From Solibacillus sp. FSL W7-1464 (lineage in GTDB: Bacteria; Bacillota; Bacilli; Bacillales_A; Planococcaceae), in assembly GCF_038004425.1 (NCBI RefSeq), contig NZ_JBBORC010000001.1, positions 1,899,001 to 1,963,000 on the forward strand: a stretch of 64,000 nucleotides of DNA, written 5' to 3'. Both the position numbers and the translations under genes were made by a program. The notes beneath the pieces are model-generated. The model was not told the DNA's origin. It searched no databases and saw only the letters and a program-made list of their open reading frames with translations. Below are positions 24,617 through 33,302 of this stretch, in pieces (the stretch's first letter is position 1; every line of letters begins with the position of its first letter).

Positions 24617-25065
24617 CTAAAACGATTTAGAAAAAAATAATACCGTTTGCATACTCATTTCTAGTGGGCTCTTTTGGTAATTACTTTTACACCAATGATT
24701 AATAACGCCTATCGTGGCACTGATACAAAATGTGTAATATAATTCCTCATCCATTTCGCTTTGCCCTGATTTTGAAATAATCTCCTTTGGAACTTGCATA
24801 TAATATTGGCTGAAAAGTGAAAGATATTTCGTTGGTAACTTTTCTGAAAAGAGTACATTATAAAACACTCGGTTATTTAAAATATGTTGAAAAACATTCG
24901 TTAAACCTGTTTTTTCTCCAACAGTAATTTGTTTGTGTGCCTTTTCATATTCAGTTGTCAATTCTTTCATAATGCCAATCATATGCGTTTATTCGTTTGT
25001 AATAATTGGAGCAACGCTTGAAATAATGTTTTTTGCGTTTTATGTATACGTAAGTCCTGTTTCAT
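24617..25065 (-). pseudogene. tetR-like regulator with its helix-turn-helix deleted
   Basis: From ATG 25065 (GGGGGAC upstream) the minus strand encodes MKQDLRIHKTQKTLFQALLQ and LLQTNKRI, the characteristic first helix of a TetR protein, then stops. The remaining frame (24617-24982) resumes at the end of the DNA-binding domain and encodes a full C-terminal domain (FQHILNNRVFYNVLFSEKL). Roughly 25-30 residues carrying the HTH are missing, so no DNA-binding repressor can be made. It is divergent from an SDR gene, the usual TetR/SDR arrangement. Confidence 0.7.
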
Positions 25066-25164
25066 TCCATCGTCCCCCATCCCTTTTTTCCAACAATATC
25101 ACACTTTATGTTGGATAACATACAATTAATGTTTCTTTGTTGTTCTATTGGTTGCAGCAATCTT

Positions 25165-25204
25165 TATAATTTAAAGTACTTATACATCCTTAGTTGTATA
25201 AAGT
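25165..25204 (+). promoter_or_regulatory. SDR promoter -10 and overlapping operator-like palindrome
   Basis: TATAAT at 25165-25170, followed by ACTTATACA / TGTATAAAGT (25178-25204). The dyad is placed where a repressor would block initiation. With the neighbouring TetR broken, the SDR gene may be constitutive. Confidence 0.5.
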
Positions 25205-25219
25205 GAAGGAGGACTCCAA

Positions 25220-25966
25220 ATGAATAAAGTTGTATTAATTACTGGTGCTGCAACAGGTTTAGGCCGTGCAACTGTTTTAAAATTAGCAAAGCAAGACTAT
25301 AAAATCGCTGTTGTAGATTTTAACGAGGTAGAAGGTCAAAATACTGTGACAATGGCCAAAGATTTAGGGGCGGAAGCGATTTTCATTAAAGCGGACGTAT
25401 CAAATGAAGAGCAAGTAAAAAATTATGTGCAGCAAACAATTGAAGCTTTTGGCAAAATTGACGTATTTTTCAACAATGCAGGCTTAATGGTGCCATTCCG
25501 TTTAATTCATGAATATGATGAAAACGAGTATGATCGTATTATGAATGTAAACGTGAAAGGTGCATTTTTCGGCGTAAAATATGTGATACCACATATGCTT
25601 AAAAATGGCGGCGGAACAATTGTGAATACCGTTTCTTCAAACTCTTACAAGCCAACAGCATACAACGGTGTCTATTCAATGTCGAAGCACGCGGTAAATG
25701 CTTTAACTAAATCAATCGGTCAAGATTACCAAGAGAAGCAAATTTTTGCTGTCGGTGTAGCACCTAATGCGATGCTTACGAATATAGCAGCAAATGCAAC
25801 AGTAACAATGAACGAAGAAATCGGCAAAGCGATTTTCGTCACTACACCACCAAACATCGCAGCTACGCCAGAGGAAGTAGCAGATGCAATGCTGTTCGCA
25901 ATGAACAATAGCAAAATGTTAAACGGCTCAACGATTAACTGCGCTGGTGGTCAAATCTTTAACTAA
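25220..25966 (+). CDS. Short-chain dehydrogenase/reductase (SDR family)
   Basis: The 248-residue NAD(P)-dependent oxidoreductase has the cofactor motif TGAATGLGR near residues 8-16, NNAG near residue 90, and the catalytic Ser plus YxxxK (VYSMSK) near residues 140-158. The acidic DFNEVE after strand two favours NAD(H). AAGGAGGAC precedes the ATG. Substrate unknown. It sits divergent from the broken tetR and just upstream of an SDR remnant. Confidence 0.9.
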   Translation: MNKVVLITGAATGLGRATVLKLAKQDYKIAVVDFNEVEGQNTVTMAKDLGAEAIFIKADVSNEEQVKNYVQQTIEAFGKIDVFFNNAGLMVPFRLIHEYDENEYDRIMNVNVKGAFFGVKYVIPHMLKNGGGTIVNTVSSNSYKPTAYNGVYSMSKHAVNALTKSIGQDYQEKQIFAVGVAPNAMLTNIAANATVTMNEEIGKAIFVTTPPNIAATPEEVADAMLFAMNNSKMLNGSTINCAGGQIFN

Positions 25967-26000
25967 TGTTGCAAGCAAACATTGCGAAGGAACCACTCAG

Positions 26001-26090
26001 GCTGAAGCAGCATTATGGCTTATGTAAGAGCAATCTTCATTTGTACTAGGACAAACATTAAATGTTGATGGTGGTTGGACAGTCAACTAA
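26001..26090 (+). pseudogene. C-terminal remnant of a second SDR
   Basis: The frame reads AEAALWLM, stop, EQSSFVLGQTLNVDGGWTVN, stop. The last part is the standard C-terminal signature of SDR enzymes. The internal stop and missing N-terminus mark it as a relic, perhaps of a former tandem duplicate. Confidence 0.65.
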
Positions 26091-26163
26091 CTAAATCAAC
26101 AATATAATCAACTGAAAATCAAGATCAATAAAACTTTCATATACAAAATATCATTCAACTATT

Positions 26164-26204
26164 AAAGCAGCTGAGATTAAAATGAAATCTTAGCTGCTTT
26201 AAGT
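26164..26204 (+). terminator. Hairpin terminator downstream of the SDR region
   Basis: AAAGCAGCTGAGATT / AATCTTAGCTGCTTT, 15 bp with one G-T. Confidence 0.65.
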
Positions 26205-26435
26205 TTGATCTTGAATTTTCAATATATATATTAGATGACAGGATGAAACCATTACTTTAGCATCTTCTTCTGTAAAGAATTAGGTTTAAACGGATTTTTT
26301 TGTTACTGATTTGGTCATCATTATTGCCTCTCCTAGTTAGATTAAATAACACTTGTCAATAACTAAGATAGTACAGCCTGAATATTATCGCCTGTTCAAA
26401 GATTCCACTTACCTCTCGGCGACACATCTGTATAC
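26205..26435. other. Intergenic region with a short gene relic
   Basis: On the minus strand GGAGAGG precedes an ATG at about 26329 that encodes MMTKSVTKKSV and stops. A shifted frame continues FFTEEDAKVMVSSCHL. Probably the relic of a gene start; too short to classify. Confidence 0.35.
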
Positions 26436-26861
26436 TTATTTTTTTAACTCTTCGTTTACAAACTGCTGTATACGAGCACCGATCGCATCCCGTACTTGCT
26501 GGAACACTGCCCATTTTTCTTCCTCTGTACCCGTAGCTTTAGCGGGATCTTCAAATCCCCAATGCTCACGGCGCACACCTGGAGGAGTCATTGGACACTT
26601 ATCCGCCGCATCTCCGCAAAGTGTTACGACTAATGTTGCTTTGTTTAAAATATCTTGGTTAATTAAATCCGAAGTATGGTGAGTAATATCGATTCCTACT
26701 TCATTCATTGCCTTAATCGCATTGGGATTGACACCATGCGTTTCAATTCCAGCTGAATACACTTTCCAATCTTCCGGTAATAGCTTTTGTGCCCATCCGT
26801 CCGCCATTTGTGAACGGCATGAATTTCCTGTACATAAGAAATATAGTGTGTTTTTTGTCAT
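26436..26861 (-). CDS. arsC: Arsenate reductase (thioredoxin-coupled, LMW-PTPase fold)
   Basis: The 141-residue ArsC reduces As(V) to As(III). The P-loop CTGNSCR (C10-R16) and the redox cysteines in [10 protein letters not shown] (C82 and C89) are all present, as in S. aureus pI258 ArsC and B. subtilis ArsC. AGGAG precedes the ATG. It is the last gene of the arsR-arsB-arsC operon and supplies arsenite for the ArsB exporter. Confidence 0.96.
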   Translation of the reverse strand: MTKNTLYFLCTGNSCRSQMADGWAQKLLPEDWKVYSAGIETHGVNPNAIKAMNEVGIDITHHTSDLINQDILNKATLVVTLCGDAADKCPMTPPGVRREHWGFEDPAKATGTEEEKWAVFQQVRDAIGARIQQFVNEELKK

Positions 26862-26874
26862 ATTATAAACTCCT

Positions 26875-28170
26875 TTAAAAGATTCGTAATGTAATATAAA
26901 GTCCGATTAATGTAAAAATTAAGATCGGCACCGTTAACACAATCCCTGTTTTAAAGTACGTACCCCAAGAGATTTTCACACCTTTTTGAGACAATACATA
27001 TAACCAAACCAGTGTCGCAAGTGACCCGATTGGTGTAATCTTTGGACCTAAGTCTGAGCCGATAACATTAGCGTAAATTAATGCTTCACGTAACGTACTA
27101 TCCGTCGTCGTTTCTGCAATCGCTAAAGCATTGACCATCACAGTTGGCATATTGTTCATGACAGATGATAGAAATGCCGCGATAAAGCCCATTCCAACTG
27201 TAGCTGCAAACAAACCTTGCTCTGCTGTCCATTCAATTACACTAGCTAACATAGGGGTTAATCCTGCATTGCCTAGTCCGTATACAACAACGTACATCCC
27301 GATTGAGAAGAATACGATATTCCAAGGTGCCCCTTTCACAACGGCTTTTGTATCCACGACAGCACTTTGTCTTGCCATGACTAAGAAGAAAATCGCGATA
27401 ACGCCTGCTACGAGCGAAACCGGTACACCAATAAATTCACTTGAGAAATAGCCAACTACTAAAATTGCAAGTACAAACCAAGATAACTTGAACATTTTCA
27501 TATCTTTAATCGCAAGGCGTGGTTCCTTTAACATCGATTCATTGTATTCACGTGGAATCGATTTGTTAAAGTAAATCAGCAGTACAACAATCGTTGCCGC
27601 AAGCGAGAACAAGTTCGGAATAATCATACGTGAAGCATACTCCACAAACCCAATATCAAAGAAGTCTGCTGATACGATGTTGACTAAGTTACTCACTACA
27701 AACGGTAAGCTCGTTGTGTCTGCAATAAAGCCACTCGCCATAATAAACGGGAAAATCATTTTTTCGCTAAATTGTAAATTTCGCACCATCGCTAACACTA
27801 TTGGCGTTAAAATTAGTGCCGCTCCGTCGTTCGCAAATAATGCAGCCACAACCGCTCCAAGCAAACTGACAAACACAAACATTTTTACACCATTGCCTTT
27901 TGCTGCCCGCGCCATATGTAATGCAGCCCACTCGAACAGACCAATCTCATCTAATACAAGTGAAATTAAAATAATTGCAATAAACGATAATGTGGCATTC
28001 CATGTAATATCTATTACTGTCCCGACATCGTTAAAATCGACCACACCAACAAGTAATGCAACGATTGCTCCAGCCATTGCCGACCAGCCAATATTCAGTC
28101 CTTTTGGCTGCCAGATGACAAAAATCAGGGTAATGATAAAAATGAGTGCCGAAATAACAAACATATTCAT
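26875..28170 (-). CDS. arsB: Arsenite efflux permease ArsB
   Basis: The 431-residue arsenite/antimonite:H+ antiporter has about 12 membrane helices and matches the length of plasmid pI258 ArsB. Family features include the opening that ends [18 protein letters not shown] and the conserved [17 protein letters not shown] block ([16 protein letters not shown], near residues 112-127). No arsA is present, so it would act as a secondary transporter. It lies 3 bp after arsR and 13 bp before arsC. Confidence 0.95.
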   Translation of the reverse strand: MNMFVISALIFIITLIFVIWQPKGLNIGWSAMAGAIVALLVGVVDFNDVGTVIDITWNATLSFIAIILISLVLDEIGLFEWAALHMARAAKGNGVKMFVFVSLLGAVVAALFANDGAALILTPIVLAMVRNLQFSEKMIFPFIMASGFIADTTSLPFVVSNLVNIVSADFFDIGFVEYASRMIIPNLFSLAATIVVLLIYFNKSIPREYNESMLKEPRLAIKDMKMFKLSWFVLAILVVGYFSSEFIGVPVSLVAGVIAIFFLVMARQSAVVDTKAVVKGAPWNIVFFSIGMYVVVYGLGNAGLTPMLASVIEWTAEQGLFAATVGMGFIAAFLSSVMNNMPTVMVNALAIAETTTDSTLREALIYANVIGSDLGPKITPIGSLATLVWLYVLSQKGVKISWGTYFKTGIVLTVPILIFTLIGLYITLRIF

Positions 28171-28173
28171 ATT

Positions 28174-28491
28174 TTAGCCCTCCACACAGTCACTGTTAAT
28201 TTTACATCCACATGTCGAATCCTCATTAATTGAAGCAAGTATATTTTGCATTAACGAAGTTTGATTTTCATGAATACGGTAATGCTTCCACGTCCCGACT
28301 TTACGTTCTGTAATAATGCCAGCTTCCTTTAGCTTTCGTAAATGCTGACTCACAGCAGGCTGTGAAATTTTAAGGACGTCCGTAAAATCACATACGCATA
28401 CTTCCCCTTTTTTCAGACAGGCTAAAATGCGTAAACGATTGGCGTCCGCAACAGCCTTCAACTGCTTTTCCATTAAATCGAGCTCCATCAT
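28174..28491 (-). CDS. arsR: ArsR family arsenite-responsive repressor
   Basis: The 105-residue winged-helix repressor carries the As(III)-binding motif EVCVCDF on the DNA-recognition helix (about residues 31-37), followed by KISQPAVSQHLRKLKEAGI. Extra cysteines at the C-terminus (STCGC, DC) may add ligands. GGAGGGAT precedes tandem ATGs (28491 and 28488); the second has better spacing. It autoregulates the operon through the duplicated sites at 28504-28571. Confidence 0.95.
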   Translation of the reverse strand: MMELDLMEKQLKAVADANRLRILACLKKGEVCVCDFTDVLKISQPAVSQHLRKLKEAGIITERKVGTWKHYRIHENQTSLMQNILASINEDSTCGCKINSDCVEG

Positions 28492-28503
28492 ATCCCTCCA
28501 TAG

Positions 28504-28571
28504 CTATATAATAATATGCTTATATTATGATTAAAAAATAAATCACTATATAATGATATGCTTATATTATG
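28504..28571 (-). promoter_or_regulatory. Two ArsR operator copies (26-bp direct repeats)
   Basis: Copies at 28504-28529 and 28546-28571 differ at one base and are 42 bp apart, four helical turns. Each contains the ArsR/SmtB-type dyad ATATGCTTATATTAT preceded by ATATAAT. The near copy is only 13 bp from the arsR start. Confidence 0.75.
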
Positions 28572-28676
28572 CTACGAGAAATATTTATGCAACCCCAAAT
28601 TTGTATTTACCGCTGTAACTTGAAATAATATGAAATAACAACAAGTTATTTACCACGTAAAAAATAAAAATTCCCC

Positions 28677-28870
28677 CTACGCAAGGCCTTCGACTGTCTC
28701 AACTGCTCTTATGTATGGACTGGGTACTATATGATCAATGGATTCTGAACTCAGTATTTCTGTCACTTTATCAGCATCTTTTTTACCTTTTCCAATAGGC
28801 CTCTTCTTTGTTCATTTTCTATATCAAAAACAGAATGTGCGTGTCTCACACAATATAGTTCTGTGTTCAT
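28677..28870 (-). pseudogene. Truncated, frameshifted histidine-phosphatase (phosphoglycerate-mutase-like) gene
   Basis: From ATG 28870 (GGAAGGT upstream) the frame encodes MNTELYCVRHAHSVFDIENE, including the catalytic RHAHS motif, then continues to about KVKK. After a frameshift it continues as DADKVTEILSSESIDHIVPS and PYIRAVETVEGLA, a stop following. This is the N-terminal third of an otherwise lost enzyme of about 190 residues. A 33-residue frame directly upstream may be another relic. Confidence 0.65.
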
Positions 28871-29070
28871 TACTAGTACCTTCCTTTCATACTTCCAATT
28901 ATCTTATGAAATCCGCGCTTTGCTTTTTTAGCTTCCTCGATAACTAGCCCAGTCTCTTTTTTTATCCTACCCATAGTTTTTCATGAATCCAAAACTGAAA
29001 ATACGATTTAGTATAAAGAGAATTGCTCCAGGGTAGACTTTTTAAAAAAAAATCTGGAGGTGCGTTTAAC

Positions 29071-29280
29071 GTGTTAGAGAAAAAATTGGCAGTTCACGAA
29101 ACAATGGAATTTCATGAAGTTATAAACTTTATGACAACTAGTTTACTTAAATCAAAGTTAAGTCAAGGTGTTGTCTTTGATGATGATTTAAGAGCATTAT
29201 TAGACAAAAATGTAAAATTATCTACCCCAGCACTTGCCGCAATGGTTAAGCTCTACTCTAAATCGGAACTGGTATATTAG
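29071..29280 (+). CDS. Small spore-coat-associated protein (YraG/YraF-like)
   Basis: A 69-residue protein. The GTG start at 29071 is chosen because GGAGGTG lies eight bases upstream; an upstream ATG at 29023 has no such site. The acidic/hydrophobic sequence (ETMEFHEVINFMTTSLLKSK) resembles the small proteins that accompany CotF-like genes beside adhB in B. subtilis (yraG-yraF-adhB-yraE-yraD). It is 12 bp from the CotF-like gene. Mother-cell expression during sporulation is expected from context. Confidence 0.7.
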   Translation: MLEKKLAVHETMEFHEVINFMTTSLLKSKLSQGVVFDDDLRALLDKNVKLSTPALAAMVKLYSKSELVY

Positions 29281-29292
29281 GAGGTCAATTTT

Positions 29293-29655
29293 ATGGAAGA
29301 CTATTTAGATCCGATCAATTCAATTGGAATGCCTGAACTAACGGATTCTGGAGTTGCACTTGAGTTTTTGCTAACAACAAAGACAGGTATTCGAAATCTT
29401 TCAATCGCCTTAACCGAAACAGCTTCCCCGGCTCTTCAAAAAATTATGAGAACGCAGTTGAATGTCATGATTGATCTATATTTTGAGATTTCTGAGCTTA
29501 TGATGAAAAAAGAATGGCTGAAGCCTTATCATCTGGAAGGTCAAAAAGAGTTGGATATTAAATCTGCTGAAAATGCGATAAGTATTGCACAGTTGGATTT
29601 ATTTCCTAAGAGCATGAACCGCAAAGGAATGTTCCCTACCCCACCAAAAAAGTAA
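29293..29655 (+). CDS. Spore coat protein F-like protein
   Basis: The 120-residue protein is of the CotF/YraD-YraF family. It is alpha-helical, with the ferritin-like helical segment SIALTETASPALQKIMRTQL near residues 39-58 and a C-terminal proline/lysine tail. It is probably a spore-coat component. AGGAGG precedes the ATG. It is in line with the small coat-associated protein and a Zn-alcohol dehydrogenase, the arrangement seen in B. subtilis. Confidence 0.82.
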   Translation: MEDYLDPINSIGMPELTDSGVALEFLLTTKTGIRNLSIALTETASPALQKIMRTQLNVMIDLYFEISELMMKKEWLKPYHLEGQKELDIKSAENAISIAQLDLFPKSMNRKGMFPTPPKK

Positions 29656-29676
29656 ACGGAAACGAGGGATTTTTTA

Positions 29677-30813
29677 ATGAAAGCTGTTACTTTTCAAGGT
29701 ATAAAAAATGTTGAGGTCAAGGAAGTAAAAGACCCTAAAATAAAAAAAGCCGATGATATTATAATCCGTCTAACAACAACAGCTATTTGCGGATCTGACT
29801 TGCATCTGATGCATGGAATGATACCAAATATAGGCCAGGATTACGTCGTTGGGCATGAGCCAATGGGGATTGTGGAAGAAGTCGGCAAAGATGTGACGAA
29901 GGTTAAAAAAGGTGACCGGGTTGTCATTCCCTTTAATGTCGCATGCGGTCAATGCTGGTATTGCAATCACGAGCTGGAAAGTCAATGTGATAATGCAAAT
30001 GATAATGGTGAAATGGGCGCCTACTTCGGATATTCAGACACTGCTGGTGGATTTCCTGGAGGCCAGGCGGAGTATATGCGTGTTCCCTATGGCAATTTTC
30101 TCCCTTTTAAAATCCCGGAGAAATCTGAAGTTCCTGATGAAAGTCTCGTTCTCCTTGCAGATGCGGCCACCACTGCTTTTTGGAGTGTAGAGAACGCCGG
30201 TGTGAAAAAAGGAGATACCGTTGTCATCCTTGGCTGCGGACCTGTTGGGCTATTGGCGCAAAAATTTACTTGGCTGAAAGGTGCGGAAAGAGTAATCGCA
30301 GTAGATTACATCGGATATCGTCTCAAACACGCAAAAAAGACAAACAAGGTCGAAATCGTCAATTTTGAAGACCACGAAAATTGTGGTGAATATTTAAAAG
30401 AGATGACTAAGGGCGGCGCGGACGTTGTCATTGATTGTGTCGGGATGAGCGGTAAAATGACGCCATTGGAGTTTCTGGCAAGTGGTGTAAAACTGCAGAG
30501 CGGTGCTATGGGAGCGATCGTTACAGCAAGTCAAGCTGTACGCAAAGGAGGAACCATTCAAATTACCGGTGTTTATGGTGGCCGGTACAACGCTTTCCCG
30601 CTTGGTGACATATTCCAGCGCAATGTAGCGATTCGTACGGGACAAGCCCCTGTTGTTCACCTCATGCCTCATGTCTACAACTTAATCGCTGATGGGAAAG
30701 TGAATGCAGGTGATATTATTACACATGTCCTCCCCCTTGAAAAAGCGAAATATGGGTATGAAATATTCGATGCAAAACAAGAAGACTGTATAAAAGTTGT
30801 TTTAAAACCTTAA
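29677..30813 (+). CDS. adhB: Zinc-dependent alcohol dehydrogenase (AdhB-like)
   Basis: The 378-residue medium-chain dehydrogenase has catalytic Zn ligands in the ICGSDLH (near residue 38) and GHEPMG motifs. The structural-Zn Cys cluster ACGQCWYCNHELESQC lies near residues 90-105, and the Rossmann motif GCGPVGLLAQ near 186-195. It resembles glutathione-independent formaldehyde/alcohol dehydrogenases. The coat-gene neighbourhood suggests a sporulation-linked role. Confidence 0.9.
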   Translation: MKAVTFQGIKNVEVKEVKDPKIKKADDIIIRLTTTAICGSDLHLMHGMIPNIGQDYVVGHEPMGIVEEVGKDVTKVKKGDRVVIPFNVACGQCWYCNHELESQCDNANDNGEMGAYFGYSDTAGGFPGGQAEYMRVPYGNFLPFKIPEKSEVPDESLVLLADAATTAFWSVENAGVKKGDTVVILGCGPVGLLAQKFTWLKGAERVIAVDYIGYRLKHAKKTNKVEIVNFEDHENCGEYLKEMTKGGADVVIDCVGMSGKMTPLEFLASGVKLQSGAMGAIVTASQAVRKGGTIQITGVYGGRYNAFPLGDIFQRNVAIRTGQAPVVHLMPHVYNLIADGKVNAGDIITHVLPLEKAKYGYEIFDAKQEDCIKVVLKP

Positions 30814-30825
30814 ATATAGTGGTTC

Positions 30826-30861
30826 GGTACTTTTGCAGCCCCTTGCAGAAGTGCCTTTTTT
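30826..30861 (+). terminator. Terminator of the coat/adhB operon
   Basis: GGTACTTTTGCAG pairs with the arm ending in AGAAGTGCC (two G-T pairs), then TTTTTT. Confidence 0.75.
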
Positions 30862-31102
30862 ATTATAATAGTTAACCTCTCGCCAACTCCTTACCGTGGG
30901 AATATGCATCAGCGACTCTCTCCATAATAACTAGCACATCTCCCTACATATATTTTTAATAATTTTGTAACATTTTATTTGATTTTTATTGAATATATCA
31001 ATTTATTAATAAACATTAGCTATATATAAAAATATTACCAGTATTATTATCCTACCATAACTAGTAATATAGATTTATTGTCAAAAAGGAGGATTTACCG
31101 CG

Positions 31103-31612
31103 TTGAAGAAAGTATTTAAACTTGGTTGTGGCGGATTTTTAGCCCTTATTATATTAGTAGTAATCATTGCCATGTTCAGTGACGGGGAAACATCTGAAGT
31201 GGATTCAGACAAAACAGTTGAAGCGACAACTGAACCGAAAGAACAAGCAGCAAATACAAAAGAAGCTGTAAAAGAAGAGCCGAATGAGGAAGCAAAAGAA
31301 GATAATGTACCGCGCGAATATAAATCGGCATTGAAAAAAGCGGAAATGTATGCAGAAACAATGCAAATGTCTAAAGCCGGTATTTACGATCAGTTAATTT
31401 CGGAGTATGGAGAAGGTTTCCCTAAAGAAGCTGCGCAATATGCAATCGAACACCTGGAGTTTGACTGGAAAGCGAATGCATTAGAAAAAGCAAAATCCTA
31501 TGCTGAAACAATGGCGATGTCTGACTCTGCCATTTATGATCAATTGATTTCCGAATACGGAGAAAAGTTTACGGCTGAAGAAGCTCAGTACGCAATCGAT
31601 AACTTAGAATAA
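31103..31612 (+). CDS. Ltp-family surface protein with two Lipoprotein_Ltp repeats
   Basis: The 169-residue protein starts at TTG with AAAAGGAGG upstream. It has an N-terminal membrane anchor (residues 11-28), a Lys/Glu-rich linker (about 32-78), and then two tandem ~45-residue helical repeats with the shared core KAxxYAETMxMSxxxIYDQLISEYGExF. This is the Ltp/host-cell-surface lipoprotein domain; in phage TP-J34 the Ltp lipoprotein blocks DNA entry of superinfecting phages. No clear lipobox is seen. The role here is unknown; superinfection exclusion is possible by family analogy. Confidence 0.85.
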   Translation: MKKVFKLGCGGFLALIILVVIIAMFSDGETSEVDSDKTVEATTEPKEQAANTKEAVKEEPNEEAKEDNVPREYKSALKKAEMYAETMQMSKAGIYDQLISEYGEGFPKEAAQYAIEHLEFDWKANALEKAKSYAETMAMSDSAIYDQLISEYGEKFTAEEAQYAIDNLE

Positions 31613-31615
31613 AAT

Positions 31616-31650
31616 GAAAGCCTTCCATTAAATCGGTGGAAGGCTTTTAC
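31616..31650. terminator. Bidirectional terminator
   Basis: AAAGCCTTCCA / TGGAAGGCTTTT with a 9-nt loop between convergent genes. Confidence 0.8.
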
Positions 31651-31651
31651 A

Positions 31652-32296
31652 TTAGAATGCATCAATTTCCTTGATGACCGCTTTTAATAGATCAATGGAA
31701 CTTACTGGATCGTTTTTATACTGCAAACTGTGATCTGCTCCTTCAAGTAGTCTTGTTACCAGTTTTGGATTCTTGGCGAATTGACGATATCTTTCCGCAT
31801 TATAGTGCGAGTCATCATCCCCAATCAAACATAGACTTTCATTTCGGCTGTGTAACATGAATTCAAAGACATCATCCCGATTAAGAAGCGGTGTTAACCA
31901 GACAACCTTTGCATTATGAAAGATTTCTCTATCTAACAGTGATACAATAGCAATCGTACCTAAAGATTTCCCGACAAGGTAATAGCCTTCATACGAATTT
32001 TCTTCTAATACTTTATCAATGACGGCATCTACATCATGTTTAATCGCTTCAACGAGCTCCTCCATAGTGAAATGATCGTAAAACTTATCGTTATACGTAT
32101 AATTCACCTGCAGCACATCCACCGATTTATGTAAAAACACACCCGTCGAATAATGAAGAAGTGGTGCTTGCGCGGTATAGCCTGCTCCTGGAAGCAAAAT
32201 CGCCAATTTAGAGGCATGCTCATCGGTACTTAAAACTGTAAAATGAATAACCTTTTCTTTATAACCTGTGATTGAATCTGTTTTTACTTTAAACAT
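31652..32296 (-). CDS. Alpha/beta hydrolase
   Basis: A hydrolase-fold protein of about 214 residues. The nucleophile elbow is GKSLG (near residue 108), with the oxyanion strand LLPGAGYTAQAP near residue 34, and LLEGADHSLQ near the C-terminus supplies the likely catalytic His. The start at 32296 is chosen because AAAGGGG is properly spaced from it, unlike ATG 32302. The substrate is unknown. It is 22 bp downstream of the PP2C-like gene. Confidence 0.85.
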   Translation of the reverse strand: MFKVKTDSITGYKEKVIHFTVLSTDEHASKLAILLPGAGYTAQAPLLHYSTGVFLHKSVDVLQVNYTYNDKFYDHFTMEELVEAIKHDVDAVIDKVLEENSYEGYYLVGKSLGTIAIVSLLDREIFHNAKVVWLTPLLNRDDVFEFMLHSRNESLCLIGDDDSHYNAERYRQFAKNPKLVTRLLEGADHSLQYKNDPVSSIDLLKAVIKEIDAF

Positions 32297-32317
32297 ATAC
32301 ATAACCCCTTTTATTGA

Positions 32318-33118
32318 TTATTTATTACTCGGTTCAGTTGCATTTTGATCGACATCAACGGTCCATGAAATAATCGTTGTACTGTCCCGTACGCCCTTTG
32401 CTTCAATCTCTTTTAATAGTTGCCATACAGCATCATGCTGAGACTGGAAATGGTCAAATACCTTCATAATATCTTTCGGGTTATCAAATGTAGCATTGGG
32501 GCATTCCGTTAGTCCGTCCGTTGTCATAAAAAGCCGGTTCATTCCTTTTCGCAACTCCCTACGCCCCATACTGTAACACGGCACATCCAATTCAAATGTA
32601 TTGACATACCCGATCCATTCGTAGAAATTTCTTTGATTTAACTGATATTGCTGCATTTCAGCCAGTTCAGGTTGAAATAAATGAAAAATACAATCTCCAA
32701 CTGAAAACCACCAAATATATTTGTCTTTCCTTAACACGATCAGACATGCCGTTTCCCCTTGTACTTCACGGCAACGGGCTATAAAGAGCGGATCTTGGAA
32801 AATATGTATAATATGATGATCCAATTCCTGAAAAGCTTCGAAAATTGGCTTGCTAAAAATTGAAGTCAGGTTATTTTCTTCTTTCGAGATCGTCTCCACG
32901 ACAAGCTCGGCACTTTCCGCGCTGTTATGAGCGTCCAGAATGACGACAAATTCCCAATTCTGTTCTTCATTCACCCAGACGATACAACCATCTTCGTTTT
33001 TATATTGTCCTGCTGATGAATTGCCGCCAAACCGTCCAATTGAAAGGTTCTTGTATTGCTGAAGATGCGGTGAATCAACAAAATGCTTTTCGCTCCCTAC
33101 CCAAGTGAACTTGAACAT
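32318..33118 (-). CDS. PP2C-like serine/threonine protein phosphatase
   Basis: The 266-residue protein matches the PP2C fold in order: NEDG (metal-binding Asp), VVILDAHN (usually DGHG), ETACLIVL, FSVGDCIFHLF, MTTDGL and DSTTIISW. The DGHG motif is altered to DAHN and the usual DN near the end to DS, so metal binding may be weakened. No membrane segment. GGAGG precedes the ATG. It likely forms an operon with the hydrolase. Confidence 0.82.
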   Translation of the reverse strand: MFKFTWVGSEKHFVDSPHLQQYKNLSIGRFGGNSSAGQYKNEDGCIVWVNEEQNWEFVVILDAHNSAESAELVVETISKEENNLTSIFSKPIFEAFQELDHHIIHIFQDPLFIARCREVQGETACLIVLRKDKYIWWFSVGDCIFHLFQPELAEMQQYQLNQRNFYEWIGYVNTFELDVPCYSMGRRELRKGMNRLFMTTDGLTECPNATFDNPKDIMKVFDHFQSQHDAVWQLLKEIEAKGVRDSTTIISWTVDVDQNATEPSNK

Positions 33119-33257
33119 TGCTATTAACCTCCTTATTCACTTTATAGATTTCCATAGTATAGCACTTGCACGATAAAAAAAGCTAATTATGGCATAAATT
33201 AGGAGTATAGAGTGTGGAAATGAAGAACATCTCTTAATTCGCAACTTTGTATAAATT

Positions 33258-33288
33258 ACAAAAAAGCAATCGGTTCCCCAATTGCTTT
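33258..33288 (-). terminator. Terminator of the tandem RHH-like gene
   Basis: Minus strand AAAGCAATTGG / CCGATTGCTTT with a short loop, then TTTTTTG. Confidence 0.7.
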
Positions 33289-33302
33289 CATCATTTTCAA
33301 TA

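Noticed and set aside
26113-26222. Imperfect outer inverted repeat around the terminator after the SDR remnant (GAAAATCAAGATCAA and TTGATCTTGAATTTTC)
   Set aside because: Could be a MITE, but no target duplication is evident and a single copy is not convincing.
30871-30943. Protein-like minus-strand stretch VIMERVADAYSHGKELARG before a stop
   Set aside because: Only about 24 codons, no start context; could be a relic but cannot be assigned.
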